NCBI GenBank assembly: GCA_020696855.1
Contig: JAJFMT010000021.1
Location: 1-32,576, forward strand
Direction: 5' to 3'
From: Pseudobdellovibrio sp.
Lineage (GTDB): Bacteria; Bdellovibrionota; Bdellovibrionia; Bdellovibrionales; Bdellovibrionaceae
DNA length: 32,576 bases
Positions 14,162-24,089 of this stretch are shown here, piece by piece (positions within the stretch are counted from its first letter, which is position 1; the number at the start of each line of letters is the position of its first letter). Below the pieces are notes generated by a model that saw only the letters and a program-made list of their open reading frames with translations, did not search any database and had not been told where the DNA came from. Position numbers and translations under genes: made by a program.

Positions 14162-14719
14162 TTAAAGCGGAAGAAACATTTCGATAGCCGTGCAGTGGCA
14201 CGGGTACCCATCGCGGGTGCAAATGTAATTTACATTCACCCAGTAATCTTTGTGCTCAGTGATTTCTTTGAAACCCATATTTTTAAGGTAGCGAAGGGAA
14301 GAGTTATTCGGCGACTCTTTCCAGCAGTGCGCAACGACAGCTTTGGCGCCGAGCTTTTTAAAAACTTCCAGAGATTTTTCAGCCAGTTTTGGCCCCCATC
14401 CTTGCCCCTGCAGCGACGGAGAAACAAAGAGGCTTTGAAAGTAGGCCGTATCTTTTAAAGGTGTCGGCCACAAGTCAGGGCGCAACTGACCGCCTTTACC
14501 GTGATCCCAGTTGCCGGGCGGGAAGGCTAAACGCAAACCCATTACTTTATCAGTATCTTCATCAACTAAAATAAAAGAGCAGACGGAACCGTCTTTCGCG
14601 ACCGATTTTTTTTGGTTTTCGGCAAGCTCTTCAACAGAGTAATAGCCAAGGCCCACCGCAAAATCGGTAAACTCTTTTACACCTTGTATGTCAGAAGCTA
14701 AAAATTCTCTAATAAGCAT
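14162..14719 (-). CDS. GNAT family N-acetyltransferase
   Basis: A 185-residue single-domain GNAT enzyme. The acetyl-CoA pyrophosphate loop is QGQGWG (104-109) following the strand YFQSLFVSPSL, and the later helix and strand (KLGAKAVVAHCW, then NMGFKEI) complete the fold. The end has an unusual CTRDGYPCHCTAIEM segment with three Cys, which could bind a metal or form part of the substrate site. The acceptor is unknown. Its ATG lies 11 bases inside the upstream EamA transporter gene on the same strand, so the two are translationally coupled. Confidence 0.88.
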   Translation of the reverse strand: MLIREFLASDIQGVKEFTDFAVGLGYYSVEELAENQKKSVAKDGSVCSFILVDEDTDKVMGLRLAFPPGNWDHGKGGQLRPDLWPTPLKDTAYFQSLFVSPSLQGQGWGPKLAEKSLEVFKKLGAKAVVAHCWKESPNNSSLRYLKNMGFKEITEHKDYWVNVNYICTRDGYPCHCTAIEMFLPL

Positions 14720-15602
14720 CGGGCTTTTCTCTTAACAGATAGCGCGGATTCAAAGCAACAATAATTCCCAGCAGGCAAAGCAGAATTCCGCCAGCCAGTA
14801 ACCAGGTCATACGAAAGTTCTCAAACACCATTGAAACTCCGATTGCAATCACCGGAGAAACAATGCTGGTAAAGGCCGCTTTCGATGGACCCATAAGATC
14901 GATCAGTTTTAAGTAAGCACCGAAAGAAATGACGGTTCCGAATATTGTTAAATATAAAAAGGAAAGGATAAAGCTGGTGTCGACGTTGGAAACAGCAAAG
15001 GACCTTTGCGCGAACAAACAATAAATAAAAGTGAAAACGCCTCCGTACAGCATGCTCCAGGCATTGTTTGAAGCGATGGGAACTTTCATTTTGCGGCTCT
15101 GGCTTGAAATTAAATTTCCTGCAGAGGCTGAAAGAGTCGAGACTAATCCCAGTAAGAAACCGTATAAAGATGTCGGATTTAAATCCTTGCCCAGAAGTTC
15201 GTTGTAAGAAATGAGAGCCATTCCTAAAAAGCCCACGCAGGCGCCCAGAATAACTTCTTTTTGCATCGGGGTTTTGAAAAACAGGCGGCCACCGATCATG
15301 TTGAAGTGAACCAGTGCGGTGAAGGCCAATGCCAATAAGGCTGAAGGCGCTAAATGAGCGGCCCAGTAAGTAATTTGATAATTCAGGCAGAACATAAAAA
15401 AGCCCTGCGCTAAAAAATTAAGATGAATGCTCTTGGCGAACTTCAACGGCAGATTTTTAAGTTTAACGTAGCCGAACAAAACTAAACTGGCGGCAAGAAA
15501 GCGGTAAAATACCGCCGCGCTTGAATCTAAACTGTGAAATTGATAACCGATGGCAATCCATGTAAGGCCCCAGATGACCGAACAGGTAACAAAGTAAAAC
15601 AA
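14709..15602 (-). CDS. EamA (DMT) family transporter
   Basis: A 297-residue inner-membrane protein with about ten helices and the internal duplication typical of drug/metabolite transporters: the first repeat starts VTCSVIWGLTWIAIGYQ, the second near residue 145 (LYGFLLGLVSTLSASAGNL). The late PSKAAFTSIVSPVIAI block is characteristic of EamA. Members export amino acids or other metabolites; the substrate is not predictable here. The start is TTG 15602, chosen because the helix begins at once and AAGAGG lies upstream. That ribosome site can pair with CCTCTT next to the start codon, with the stop codon of the upstream gene in the loop. Confidence 0.87.
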   Translation of the reverse strand: MFYFVTCSVIWGLTWIAIGYQFHSLDSSAAVFYRFLAASLVLFGYVKLKNLPLKFAKSIHLNFLAQGFFMFCLNYQITYWAAHLAPSALLALAFTALVHFNMIGGRLFFKTPMQKEVILGACVGFLGMALISYNELLGKDLNPTSLYGFLLGLVSTLSASAGNLISSQSRKMKVPIASNNAWSMLYGGVFTFIYCLFAQRSFAVSNVDTSFILSFLYLTIFGTVISFGAYLKLIDLMGPSKAAFTSIVSPVIAIGVSMVFENFRMTWLLAGGILLCLLGIIVALNPRYLLREKPDAY

Positions 15603-15618
15603 AGAGGTTATTCCTCTT
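15602..15618 (-). promoter_or_regulatory. Hairpin that can mask the ribosome site of the EamA gene
   Basis: On the minus strand AAGAGG (complement of 15613-15618) pairs with CCTCTT (complement of 15602-15607) around AATAA. The first arm is the Shine-Dalgarno sequence, the loop holds the TAA of the GcvH-like gene, and the second arm reaches the first base of the TTG start. Ribosomes ending on the upstream gene would open it. Confidence 0.5.
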
Positions 15619-16024
15619 CTTCTTCGAAGTCTTCGTCCTCGTCTAAATCATCGTCTTCATCATCTTCGTCTTCTTCTGTATCGTCATCTTCATCGTCATC
15701 TGACAATTCTTCAGAAGCTTCGATTCTTAAAAGCCATCCTTCTTCATAAGGATCTTCCTGGATAATGCTCGGGTCTTCTAAAACCTGAGTGTTAACTTCA
15801 ATAACGGTTCCTTCAACAGGCGCGTAAATATCAAGTGGGCCGTCATCGGTTTCAATCGTTCCGATCGCGACATCTTCTTCTACTTTTTCTTGTTCCGGCG
15901 GCAAATCGACAGAAGTGATTTCAGTGATGTCAGCTAATCCTTCTTCGTTAATCCCGATTGTAATAATTCCGTCAGCTTCCTGATACCACATATGATGTTT
16001 GAAATTTTTTACGTCTTCGCTCAT
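15608..16024 (-). CDS. GcvH-like protein without lipoyl lysine, acidic tail
   Basis: A 138-residue protein. Residues 8-103 align by eye along the full glycine cleavage H protein: ADGIITIGINEEG near 17-29, VDLPPE, then DIYAPVEGTVIEVN (65-78) and EDPYEEGWLLRIEAS (90-104). In true GcvH the sequence ESVKA just before this carries the lipoylated Lys; here it is E58-T59-D60-D61-G62, so the Lys is Asp and lipoylation is impossible at that place. Residues 108-138 are almost only Asp and Glu. A catalytic H-protein role is therefore excluded; a scaffold, decoy or binding role is inference. GGGAG lies six bases before the ATG. It is followed two genes downstream by EamA and GNAT on the same strand. Confidence 0.82.
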   Translation of the reverse strand: MSEDVKNFKHHMWYQEADGIITIGINEEGLADITEITSVDLPPEQEKVEEDVAIGTIETDDGPLDIYAPVEGTVIEVNTQVLEDPSIIQEDPYEEGWLLRIEASEELSDDDEDDDTEEDEDDEDDDLDEDEDFEEEEE

Positions 16025-16266
16025 TCAATCTCCCGCGGATGAGTACAAATTATTTTTTTCAACCTGCTCAATTTTTAAATAATAAAAAATAATCAAGCGG
16101 ATTTAAAAAAAATATTTATTTCGGCTATTCTAACGAAAAAATTATAGCGGTCAAAGCAACTTAAACTGACGCAAACATAAAAATTTGCGAATTTAAAAAG
16201 ACTTTGATACAAGACTCGAACTTTCAAGCCAGAAAGCAATTTGCTGTCACGATCAGAGGGGGATTA

Positions 16267-16890
16267 ATGACGACAATGCGTTTTTTTGCTATCGGTTCTT
16301 GGACCGAGGGCATGTTCCATTTTCAAAAACTCAGACCTTTTGTAGTATCTTACGAACCAGCACGAATAAAAGCCTCAGCCTACAGATTACCAATCGGTTT
16401 TCCGGTACTTGTGGCTCAAAATGAAGGCACGAATCTTGATAACGGTGATGAAATTATAGGACAATTAATCGAACTTAAGTTCGACGAAACTTTGCTGGCC
16501 TTGATGGACACCTTGCACGGCGTAAACCGTGCTGAGCCTTCAAAAGGCTTGCATCAACGGGTTCAGGCGCAAGTCACTAAAAACTCTGGTGAAACTGAAG
16601 TCGTTGATACTTACTTTTACAACCCTGCAAAATTAACAGCCAAGGCAACCCGAATTGCCGGCGGAGTTTGGCAGGACTCTTTAGCGCAAAACCCTTCATT
16701 GGTAGAGCAACTCACCGAGAAGCAAAGAACCTATGTAAAAAAACTGGGTTCGGCTAAAGGCAGAGATATTGTTCCAATCAATGATTTAAGTCTTTACCGT
16801 GAATTAATGAAGCTGGATCTGATCGTCGACAAAGGCCGACGATTAGCATTGAGTTTGTTAGGTAAAGAGGTCTATAACCATCTTGTTTAA
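16267..16890 (+). CDS. Gamma-glutamylcyclotransferase-like protein with helical C-terminal extension
   Basis: ATG 16267 is chosen because AGAGGGGGA precedes it; an in-frame TTG at 16204 lacks such a site. The product has 207 residues. Residues 4-100 look like the GGCT/AIG2 fold: MRFFAIGSWTEG replaces the usual YGT-start, then a FPVLV strand, IIGQLIEL, and ALMDTLHGV where family enzymes have a DxxEG motif. The catalytic Glu position is His, so cyclotransferase activity is doubtful. The C-terminal 75 residues (LTEKQRTYVKKLG to the end LALSLLGKEVYNHLV) resemble a winged-helix unit, but this is a weak match. The next gene, trmL, starts two bases after its stop, so they are co-transcribed. Confidence 0.6.
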   Translation: MTTMRFFAIGSWTEGMFHFQKLRPFVVSYEPARIKASAYRLPIGFPVLVAQNEGTNLDNGDEIIGQLIELKFDETLLALMDTLHGVNRAEPSKGLHQRVQAQVTKNSGETEVVDTYFYNPAKLTAKATRIAGGVWQDSLAQNPSLVEQLTEKQRTYVKKLGSAKGRDIVPINDLSLYRELMKLDLIVDKGRRLALSLLGKEVYNHLV

Positions 16891-16892
16891 AG

Positions 16893-17378
16893 ATGGAATC
16901 AACTTCAGAAATCAGTAAAAAAAATTTGTTTAGGATTGTTCTGGTGGAACCTGAAATTCCCCAGAACACCGGCAACATTGGCAGGACTTGCGTTGGTACC
17001 AATTGCGAGCTGCATTTGATCGGGCCGATGAGTTTTGAAATCAATGACACGAATGTGAAAAGGGCCGGCTTAGACTACTGGCCCCATCTCAAATGGTATT
17101 ACTACAACTCTTATGAGGAATGGTTTTCAAAAGTAGAAGACCCGAGCCGGGTCTTTTATTTTACGACAAAAGTTAAGCAAACTTATTACGATGTCAGTTA
17201 CAAACACGGCGATTGGCTTGTGTTCGGTAAAGAAACGAAAGGGCTTCCGCCCGAAATCATCAACGCAAATGTGAAAACGGCAGTTACGATCCCGCAACCC
17301 GGTCCGGTTCGAAGTCTTAACCTCGCAACCGCAGTCGCCATTGCTGTATATGAAGGCTTCAGGCAGCTCAGCAGATAG
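16893..17378 (+). CDS. trmL: tRNA (cytidine(34)-2'-O)-methyltransferase
   Basis: A 161-residue SPOUT methyltransferase of the TrmL (YibK) size. The three motifs are clear: VLVEPEIPQNTGNIGRTC (residues 10-27), LVFGKETKGLPPE (about 109-121) and the knot segment with IPQPGPVRSLNLATAVAI (about 131-148). The enzyme moves a methyl group from S-adenosylmethionine to the 2'-OH of the wobble base in certain leucine tRNAs in the cytoplasm. The N-terminus extends about six residues beyond the usual start. It begins two bases after the GGCT-like stop and is followed 92 bases later by secA. Confidence 0.92.
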   Translation: MESTSEISKKNLFRIVLVEPEIPQNTGNIGRTCVGTNCELHLIGPMSFEINDTNVKRAGLDYWPHLKWYYYNSYEEWFSKVEDPSRVFYFTTKVKQTYYDVSYKHGDWLVFGKETKGLPPEIINANVKTAVTIPQPGPVRSLNLATAVAIAVYEGFRQLSR

Positions 17379-17386
17379 TCGCCACG

Positions 17387-17442
17387 AGAGGCATCTGGAC
17401 CTAATGCCAGAGGCCAAGAAAGCCTGGTCCGGCTTGCCCTCT
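17387..17442 (+). promoter_or_regulatory. Structured leader of secA with two alternative folds
   Basis: Fold 1: AGAGGCA (17387-17393) pairs with TGCC-CTCT (17435-17442) and CTGGACC (17395-17401) with GGTCCGG (17426-17432), with inner stem AGGC/GCCT (17411-17414, 17422-17425). Fold 2: GGC-A-TCTGG (17390-17398) pairs with CCAGA-G-GCC (17407-17415), and AAGCC (17420-17424) with GGCTT (17431-17435). The folds exclude each other. There is no T tract, so this is not a simple terminator. secA has no visible Shine-Dalgarno sequence. Confidence 0.5.
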
Positions 17443-17470
17443 TATCATTACGGGCCTATTCTAAATCACT

Positions 17471-20185
<2,715 letters not shown>

Positions 20186-20932
20186 ATGATTTGCCCGAGT
20201 TGTAATAAGGATCAGAAGGTTACGGAACATAATTTCGGAGCGCTCTATACCTGTCCAGCTTGCAAGGCGGTCTATTTTATCAACTTCGATGGCCAGCCCG
20301 AGTACGGCGAAGTCAGTAGCGAAGACTACGAAGCGGCAAACAATTTGCAAAAAGACGCGGCTAAATCTGTTACTCCACCGAGTGATAATCCGGAACCGTT
20401 TCCTGATGCGGGGCTTGAGCCTTTGATGTCGGTTACAGAAAGTGCCGATTCCATGATGGGTGGAACGCCTGAAAGCGGCTCTTATCTTTCTGAACTTCTC
20501 GGTGACGCAGCCAATGCGGGCGCCAACCCGTTTGAAATGAATCAGGCCACACCTGAGCCCGTGCAGGCGCCGCCTGCGCCACGTGCCCAGCCACGGCCGC
20601 CTGCAGCTGCACCTAAACCTGCTGCTACCGGTGGAAATCTTTTTGCGGATATTGCACAGGAGATTTCTGATTTTGCCAATACCGATTCAAATCTTGCGGG
20701 ACTGAATTATGATCTAACGGTTTCAGGAATTGATACTCAGGAAACAAAAGAATTATTTAAAGAAGCCATTGAAGATTCAAAATTTGCATGGGACGCCATT
20801 GAAATTATGAAGTCAATGAAGCACGGCCGGATTGTCATTCAGAAAATGAGCCCGGCAAAAGCATTTTTACTCGCAAAACGTATCCAGTTTTTAGATATTG
20901 AAAGAACATGGAAACAGAATGTGCTCTCGTAA
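20186..20932 (+). CDS. Zinc-ribbon protein with Pro/Ala linker and C-terminal domain
   Basis: A 248-residue protein of unknown function. It begins with a CxxC...CxxC zinc ribbon (C3, C6, C23, C26). Residues about 50-150 are low-complexity, rich in Pro, Ala and Gln. The last 100 residues form a compact domain (YDLTVSGIDTQETKELFKEA, then KHGRIVIQKMSPAKAFLLA). No signal peptide or membrane helix is seen, so it should be cytoplasmic. The ATG follows the secA TAA directly, which indicates translational coupling, and the downstream exported coiled-coil gene overlaps its 3' end. SecA here lacks its own zinc motif; whether this protein stands in for it is speculation. Proteins with an N-terminal zinc ribbon, linker and C-terminal domain are common in delta-proteobacterial lineages. 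Confidence 0.7.
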   Translation: MICPSCNKDQKVTEHNFGALYTCPACKAVYFINFDGQPEYGEVSSEDYEAANNLQKDAAKSVTPPSDNPEPFPDAGLEPLMSVTESADSMMGGTPESGSYLSELLGDAANAGANPFEMNQATPEPVQAPPAPRAQPRPPAAAPKPAATGGNLFADIAQEISDFANTDSNLAGLNYDLTVSGIDTQETKELFKEAIEDSKFAWDAIEIMKSMKHGRIVIQKMSPAKAFLLAKRIQFLDIERTWKQNVLS

Positions 20933-21494
20933 TTTTCTTTTTACTTTTTTAATTTTCATTCCTTTATTTGCTTCTGCAAACGAAGATGAAGCAGCTGCAA
21001 AAGACGGTGCGCCGAAAGAGTCAACTTACTCGGGAAAACAGGATCAAAACTGGGAGCTGGTGCAAACCGAAGTCACAGCTTTAAAAGGCAAAATGGAAAT
21101 GCAGGCCACTGTTGTTCAGAATTTAATTGCCGAGAAAAATTCTTTAACCGGGCAGGCTCTTCAGCAAAAGATGGAGCAGATCAAAGCTGAGCATCAAAAA
21201 TATGAACGCTTAGTTGTTGAGTACAACGCCAAAAACGAAGAGTTCATGACTCGTTATCCTGAGCGCGGCCTAAAAGAAAAGCGCGTTTACAAAAGAGCCA
21301 AAATTAAAAGTTTGGATACGTTCGAAGACGACGTCACGATTCGCGGCCGCATGAACAAGCTTCATAATAAAGTTCTGAAGCAGTATCCTCGCGCGTTCAC
21401 CGACGAAAAAAACAAAAAAGAGTCTAGCGTTTCTTCCGGCCAGGGTAAGGGTGCATCTGATGATGTTACCAATGCCATTAAAATAAAAAAGTAA
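20919..21494 (+). CDS. Exported coiled-coil protein, unknown function
   Basis: ATG 20919 is chosen: it gives a signal peptide MCSRNFLFTFLIFIPLFASA (20 residues), and GGA lies six bases before it. An in-frame TTG at 20898 would only add a polar extension. The mature protein is about 170 residues, strongly charged, with a helical coiled-coil core (LVQTEVTALKGKMEMQATVV, then QALQQKMEQIKAEHQKYERL) and a Lys/Ser-rich disordered end. No family is recognised. It overlaps the zinc-ribbon gene by 14 bases, so secA, the zinc-ribbon gene and this one form a translationally linked run. Confidence 0.65.
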   Translation: MCSRNFLFTFLIFIPLFASANEDEAAAKDGAPKESTYSGKQDQNWELVQTEVTALKGKMEMQATVVQNLIAEKNSLTGQALQQKMEQIKAEHQKYERLVVEYNAKNEEFMTRYPERGLKEKRVYKRAKIKSLDTFEDDVTIRGRMNKLHNKVLKQYPRAFTDEKNKKESSVSSGQGKGASDDVTNAIKIKK

Positions 21495-21537
21495 TCATCT
21501 TTGCTTAATCCGTTATCATTTTCGGCGCGAATTCACT

Positions 21538-21559
21538 AAAAAGTGTGACTTTTATTTTA
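21538..21559 (+). terminator. Weak hairpin with T-rich tail
   Basis: AAAAGT (21539-21544) pairs with ACTTTT (21548-21553) around GTG and continues ATTTT. The stem is short and A-T rich, so termination after the secA run is plausible but not strong. Confidence 0.3.
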
Positions 21560-21613
21560 CGCATCTGCCGAACAAATCAGCAGGAAAATATCGAAGGATT
21601 TTAACCAGTTAGA

Positions 21614-21641
21614 TTGCTCCCCGACCTCATTTGCGTTATAC
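21614..21641 (+). promoter_or_regulatory. Predicted promoter of the cytochrome oxidase operon
   Basis: TTGCTC (21614-21619) and TTATAC (21636-21641) are 16 bases apart, each with four of six consensus bases. RNA would start near 21648, about 70 bases before the cytochrome c ATG. The 223-base gap before the operon has no other clear candidate. Confidence 0.35.
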
Positions 21642-21717
21642 CTGTAGGCTACATTTAGAAATTTATTTTTGTTGGACCTTCAGAATTAACATTCCGAATT
21701 GTCAGAGGAGTACACTC

Positions 21718-22230
21718 ATGTCTGAAAATCATGACCATCACAATCAGTCAGGCTTAATCGCTTTTCTTGGCTCAATGGCTTTTGTGTTCGTATTTTTTAT
21801 CTATATCGTGTTCATCAACAAAGGTGTAACTCTCGATGAAAAAGTTCAGGACGCGGCTCCGGTAGGCGCTCCGAAATTTGAATTGGCTTCTGTTAAAGAC
21901 CCGTGGAGTGGAGCTCCTGAAGTGATCACTGCAGGACAAAAACTTTACGCAGCAAACTGTGCTATGTGCCACGGTGCTAAAGGTGATTTGGTCGGCGGTA
22001 TTCCGAATGCACGTAACCTTGTTGAAGGACAATGGAAGCAAGGTGATGGCCTTATCGCTCACTACAAAGTTGTACAGAACGGTATTCCGGGTACGCAAAT
22101 GGCTTCATTCAAAGCTTCACTTAAACCTTACGAGCGCTGGGCGATCCTTGCTTACATTGAAACTTTAACCGGCAATAAATCAAAAGATAAACCGGAAGAC
22201 GTAGCTGCTTTCGCAGAGAAAGCTGACTAA
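21718..22230 (+). CDS. Membrane-anchored cytochrome c of the oxidase operon
   Basis: ATG 21718 is fixed by AGAGGAG seven bases upstream. The product has 170 residues: a His-rich N-terminus (MSENHDHHNQ), one membrane helix (about 13-34) acting as an uncleaved anchor, and a class I cytochrome c domain with heme site CAMCH (81-85) and axial Met M128 in GTQMASF. The domain should face the periplasm and carry electrons, most likely to the oxidase encoded downstream. It is the first gene of a tight run ending at 27585. A long GTG/ATG-type extension upstream is not supported by codon pattern or ribosome site. Confidence 0.88.
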   Translation: MSENHDHHNQSGLIAFLGSMAFVFVFFIYIVFINKGVTLDEKVQDAAPVGAPKFELASVKDPWSGAPEVITAGQKLYAANCAMCHGAKGDLVGGIPNARNLVEGQWKQGDGLIAHYKVVQNGIPGTQMASFKASLKPYERWAILAYIETLTGNKSKDKPEDVAAFAEKAD

Positions 22231-22231
22231 A

Positions 22232-23107
22232 CTGAAAACGACAGCTCTTTCCTTTTTGTTAATGTTCCTTGTGATGAGTGCCGAAGTTCACGCGCATGAT
22301 AAAAGTGATTTATCAAACGCGGCTACTTCTCATCCGGGTGAATACACAGGGAAAGCGCCTTCAAAACCTGCGGCTGAAGTTCCGGCGCAAATCCAAGGCG
22401 TTACTATTACTGAAAAGTTGGGAAGCCAGCTGGACTTAAGCTTAATGGTTACCGACGAAAACGGAAAATCTTTGCCGCTTTCAACTTATTTCTCAGGACG
22501 CAAACCGGTAATTTTAAGCCCGGTTTATTTTAACTGCCCGGGCCTTTGTAACTTTCATTTAAACGGCCTTATTGATGCACTTAAGCGTGTCGACTGGTCC
22601 CCGGGTCAAAAATTCGAAATCATCGCATTGAGTTTCGATGCAAAAGAAACTTCTGAAGTAGCTGCCAAGAAAAAACAGAATTACATGAAAGAGTACGGCC
22701 GTGCCGGTACAGAAGACGGCTGGCATTTTGTAACTGCAGACGAAGCGACCGTTAAGAAAATTACTGAATCAGTGGGTTTTAATTTTAAATGGGACGAACA
22801 GAATTCTCAGTGGTCGCACGCATCCGCAGCGATCATGGTTTCACCCGAAGGAAAAGTGGCGCGCTACCTTCACGGCATTATGTTCGAACCGCGCGATGTG
22901 AAGCTGGCGCTGAATGAGGCTGCCGATGGTAAGGTAGGCGGTTTCGTCGACTCTGCCATGTTGTTTTGTTTTAAATATGATAATCATCAGTCAAAGTACG
23001 GACTGCAAATCTTTCAGATCATGAAACTTGCGGGCGCACTTACTGTCTTAGCGTTGGGGCTTTGGTTAGGTAAAGCGATGATTCAAGCGAAAAGGGAGAG
23101 CACATAA
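22232..23107 (+). CDS. SCO family copper chaperone for cytochrome oxidase
   Basis: SCO1/SenC proteins deliver copper to the CuA centre of oxidase subunit II. The metal motif CPGLC is present (C102 and C106 in this numbering), as is the distal His in WSHASAAIM. A thioredoxin fold is evident (KPVILSPVYFNCPG) and a C-terminal helix (ALTVLALGLWLGKAM) anchors the protein. The start is unsettled. TTG 22256 or ATG 22262 would begin inside the hydrophobic core of the signal peptide. The frame extended upstream gives a normal signal sequence (KTTALSFLLMFLVMSAEVHA) if CTG 22232 or CTG 22223 initiates. CTG 22232 is used here. Its end overlaps coxB by one base (TAATG). Confidence 0.85.
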   Translation: MKTTALSFLLMFLVMSAEVHAHDKSDLSNAATSHPGEYTGKAPSKPAAEVPAQIQGVTITEKLGSQLDLSLMVTDENGKSLPLSTYFSGRKPVILSPVYFNCPGLCNFHLNGLIDALKRVDWSPGQKFEIIALSFDAKETSEVAAKKKQNYMKEYGRAGTEDGWHFVTADEATVKKITESVGFNFKWDEQNSQWSHASAAIMVSPEGKVARYLHGIMFEPRDVKLALNEAADGKVGGFVDSAMLFCFKYDNHQSKYGLQIFQIMKLAGALTVLALGLWLGKAMIQAKREST

Positions 23108-24075
23108 TGGCCATTTGGACGTTGTTGATGAATAGAGCGATGGCGGATACGTTCATGCCTGAACAGGGCACTGAGATTGCGAAATCAGTAGATAACCTCT
23201 ACGCGTTTTTGTTAGTCGTCAGTTTCATTTCATGCGCGATTTTGATTGGCGGCATGATTTACTTCGCAATGAAGTACAAGCGTAAAACAGCTAACGACAA
23301 AACTGCTTACATTACACATGATACTCGCCTTGAAGTTTTATGGTCAGTGGTTCCGCTGATTATCTTCATGGTGGTATTCGCATGGGGCTGGGTTGTATTT
23401 CATGATATGCGCACGATGCCTGCGGATGCGCTTGAAATACAGGTAACCGGTAAACAATGGGCGTGGACAGCTGAATACAAAAACGGCGTGAAGTCTGTTG
23501 ATATCGTTGTTCCTGTAAATAGAAATGTAAAAATCGTATTGGCATCAGAAGATGTTCTTCACTCATTCTATGTACCGAGCTTTCGTATTAAAATGGATGC
23601 GATCCCGGGCCGTTACACGAATTTATGGTTCAACGCCACGAAGCTCGGCGAGTTTCACGTATTCTGTGCTGAGTACTGCGGTACAACTCACTCTGGTATG
23701 ATCACTCGTCTGAAAGTTGTTTCTCAGGAAGATTTCGACAAATGGTTAACGAGCGAATCTGAAATCGGAACATTGCCAATTGCAGAACGCGGAAGAAAAT
23801 ACTTCCAAACTCGTGCTTGTGCGTCTTGCCACAACGTCGATAACCCGGCTGCTAAAGTCGGTCCTTCTCTGTATCAATTATACGGAAAAGAAGAGGCATT
23901 AATTGAAGGCGGAACAGCTAAAGTTGATGATAACTACTTACGTGAATCGATCATGGATCCGCAAGCGAAGCATGTTGTTGGCTTTCCTAAGCCGTCACCG
24001 ATGCCTTCTTTCCAAGGTCAGCTCTCGGAGTCTGAGTTAGCCGCGTTGATTGAATATATTAAAGGTTTAAAATAA
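23107..24075 (+). CDS. coxB: Cytochrome c oxidase subunit II with fused cytochrome c (caa3 type)
   Basis: A 322-residue protein: two membrane helices (about 31-55 and 76-98), a CuA cupredoxin domain and a C-terminal cytochrome c. All CuA ligands are present: H152, then C187, E189, C191, H195 and M198 in the EFHVFCAEYCGTTHSGM block. The heme site is CASCH (238-242) with a late Met in SPMPSFQGQ as likely axial ligand. The fusion marks a caa3-type oxidase that takes electrons from cytochrome c. It overlaps the SCO gene by one base and is followed 14 bases later by subunit I. Confidence 0.97.
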   Translation: MAIWTLLMNRAMADTFMPEQGTEIAKSVDNLYAFLLVVSFISCAILIGGMIYFAMKYKRKTANDKTAYITHDTRLEVLWSVVPLIIFMVVFAWGWVVFHDMRTMPADALEIQVTGKQWAWTAEYKNGVKSVDIVVPVNRNVKIVLASEDVLHSFYVPSFRIKMDAIPGRYTNLWFNATKLGEFHVFCAEYCGTTHSGMITRLKVVSQEDFDKWLTSESEIGTLPIAERGRKYFQTRACASCHNVDNPAAKVGPSLYQLYGKEEALIEGGTAKVDDNYLRESIMDPQAKHVVGFPKPSPMPSFQGQLSESELAALIEYIKGLK

Positions 24076-24089
24076 GGATTAGGTGACAT

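Noticed and set aside
15534..15749. Plus-strand ORF rich in Ser
   Set aside because: It is the complement of the Asp/Glu tail codons of the GcvH-like gene.
21631..21717. N-terminal extension of the cytochrome c from an upstream start
   Set aside because: The added residues show no signal sequence or conserved pattern, while ATG 21718 has AGAGGAG at ideal distance.
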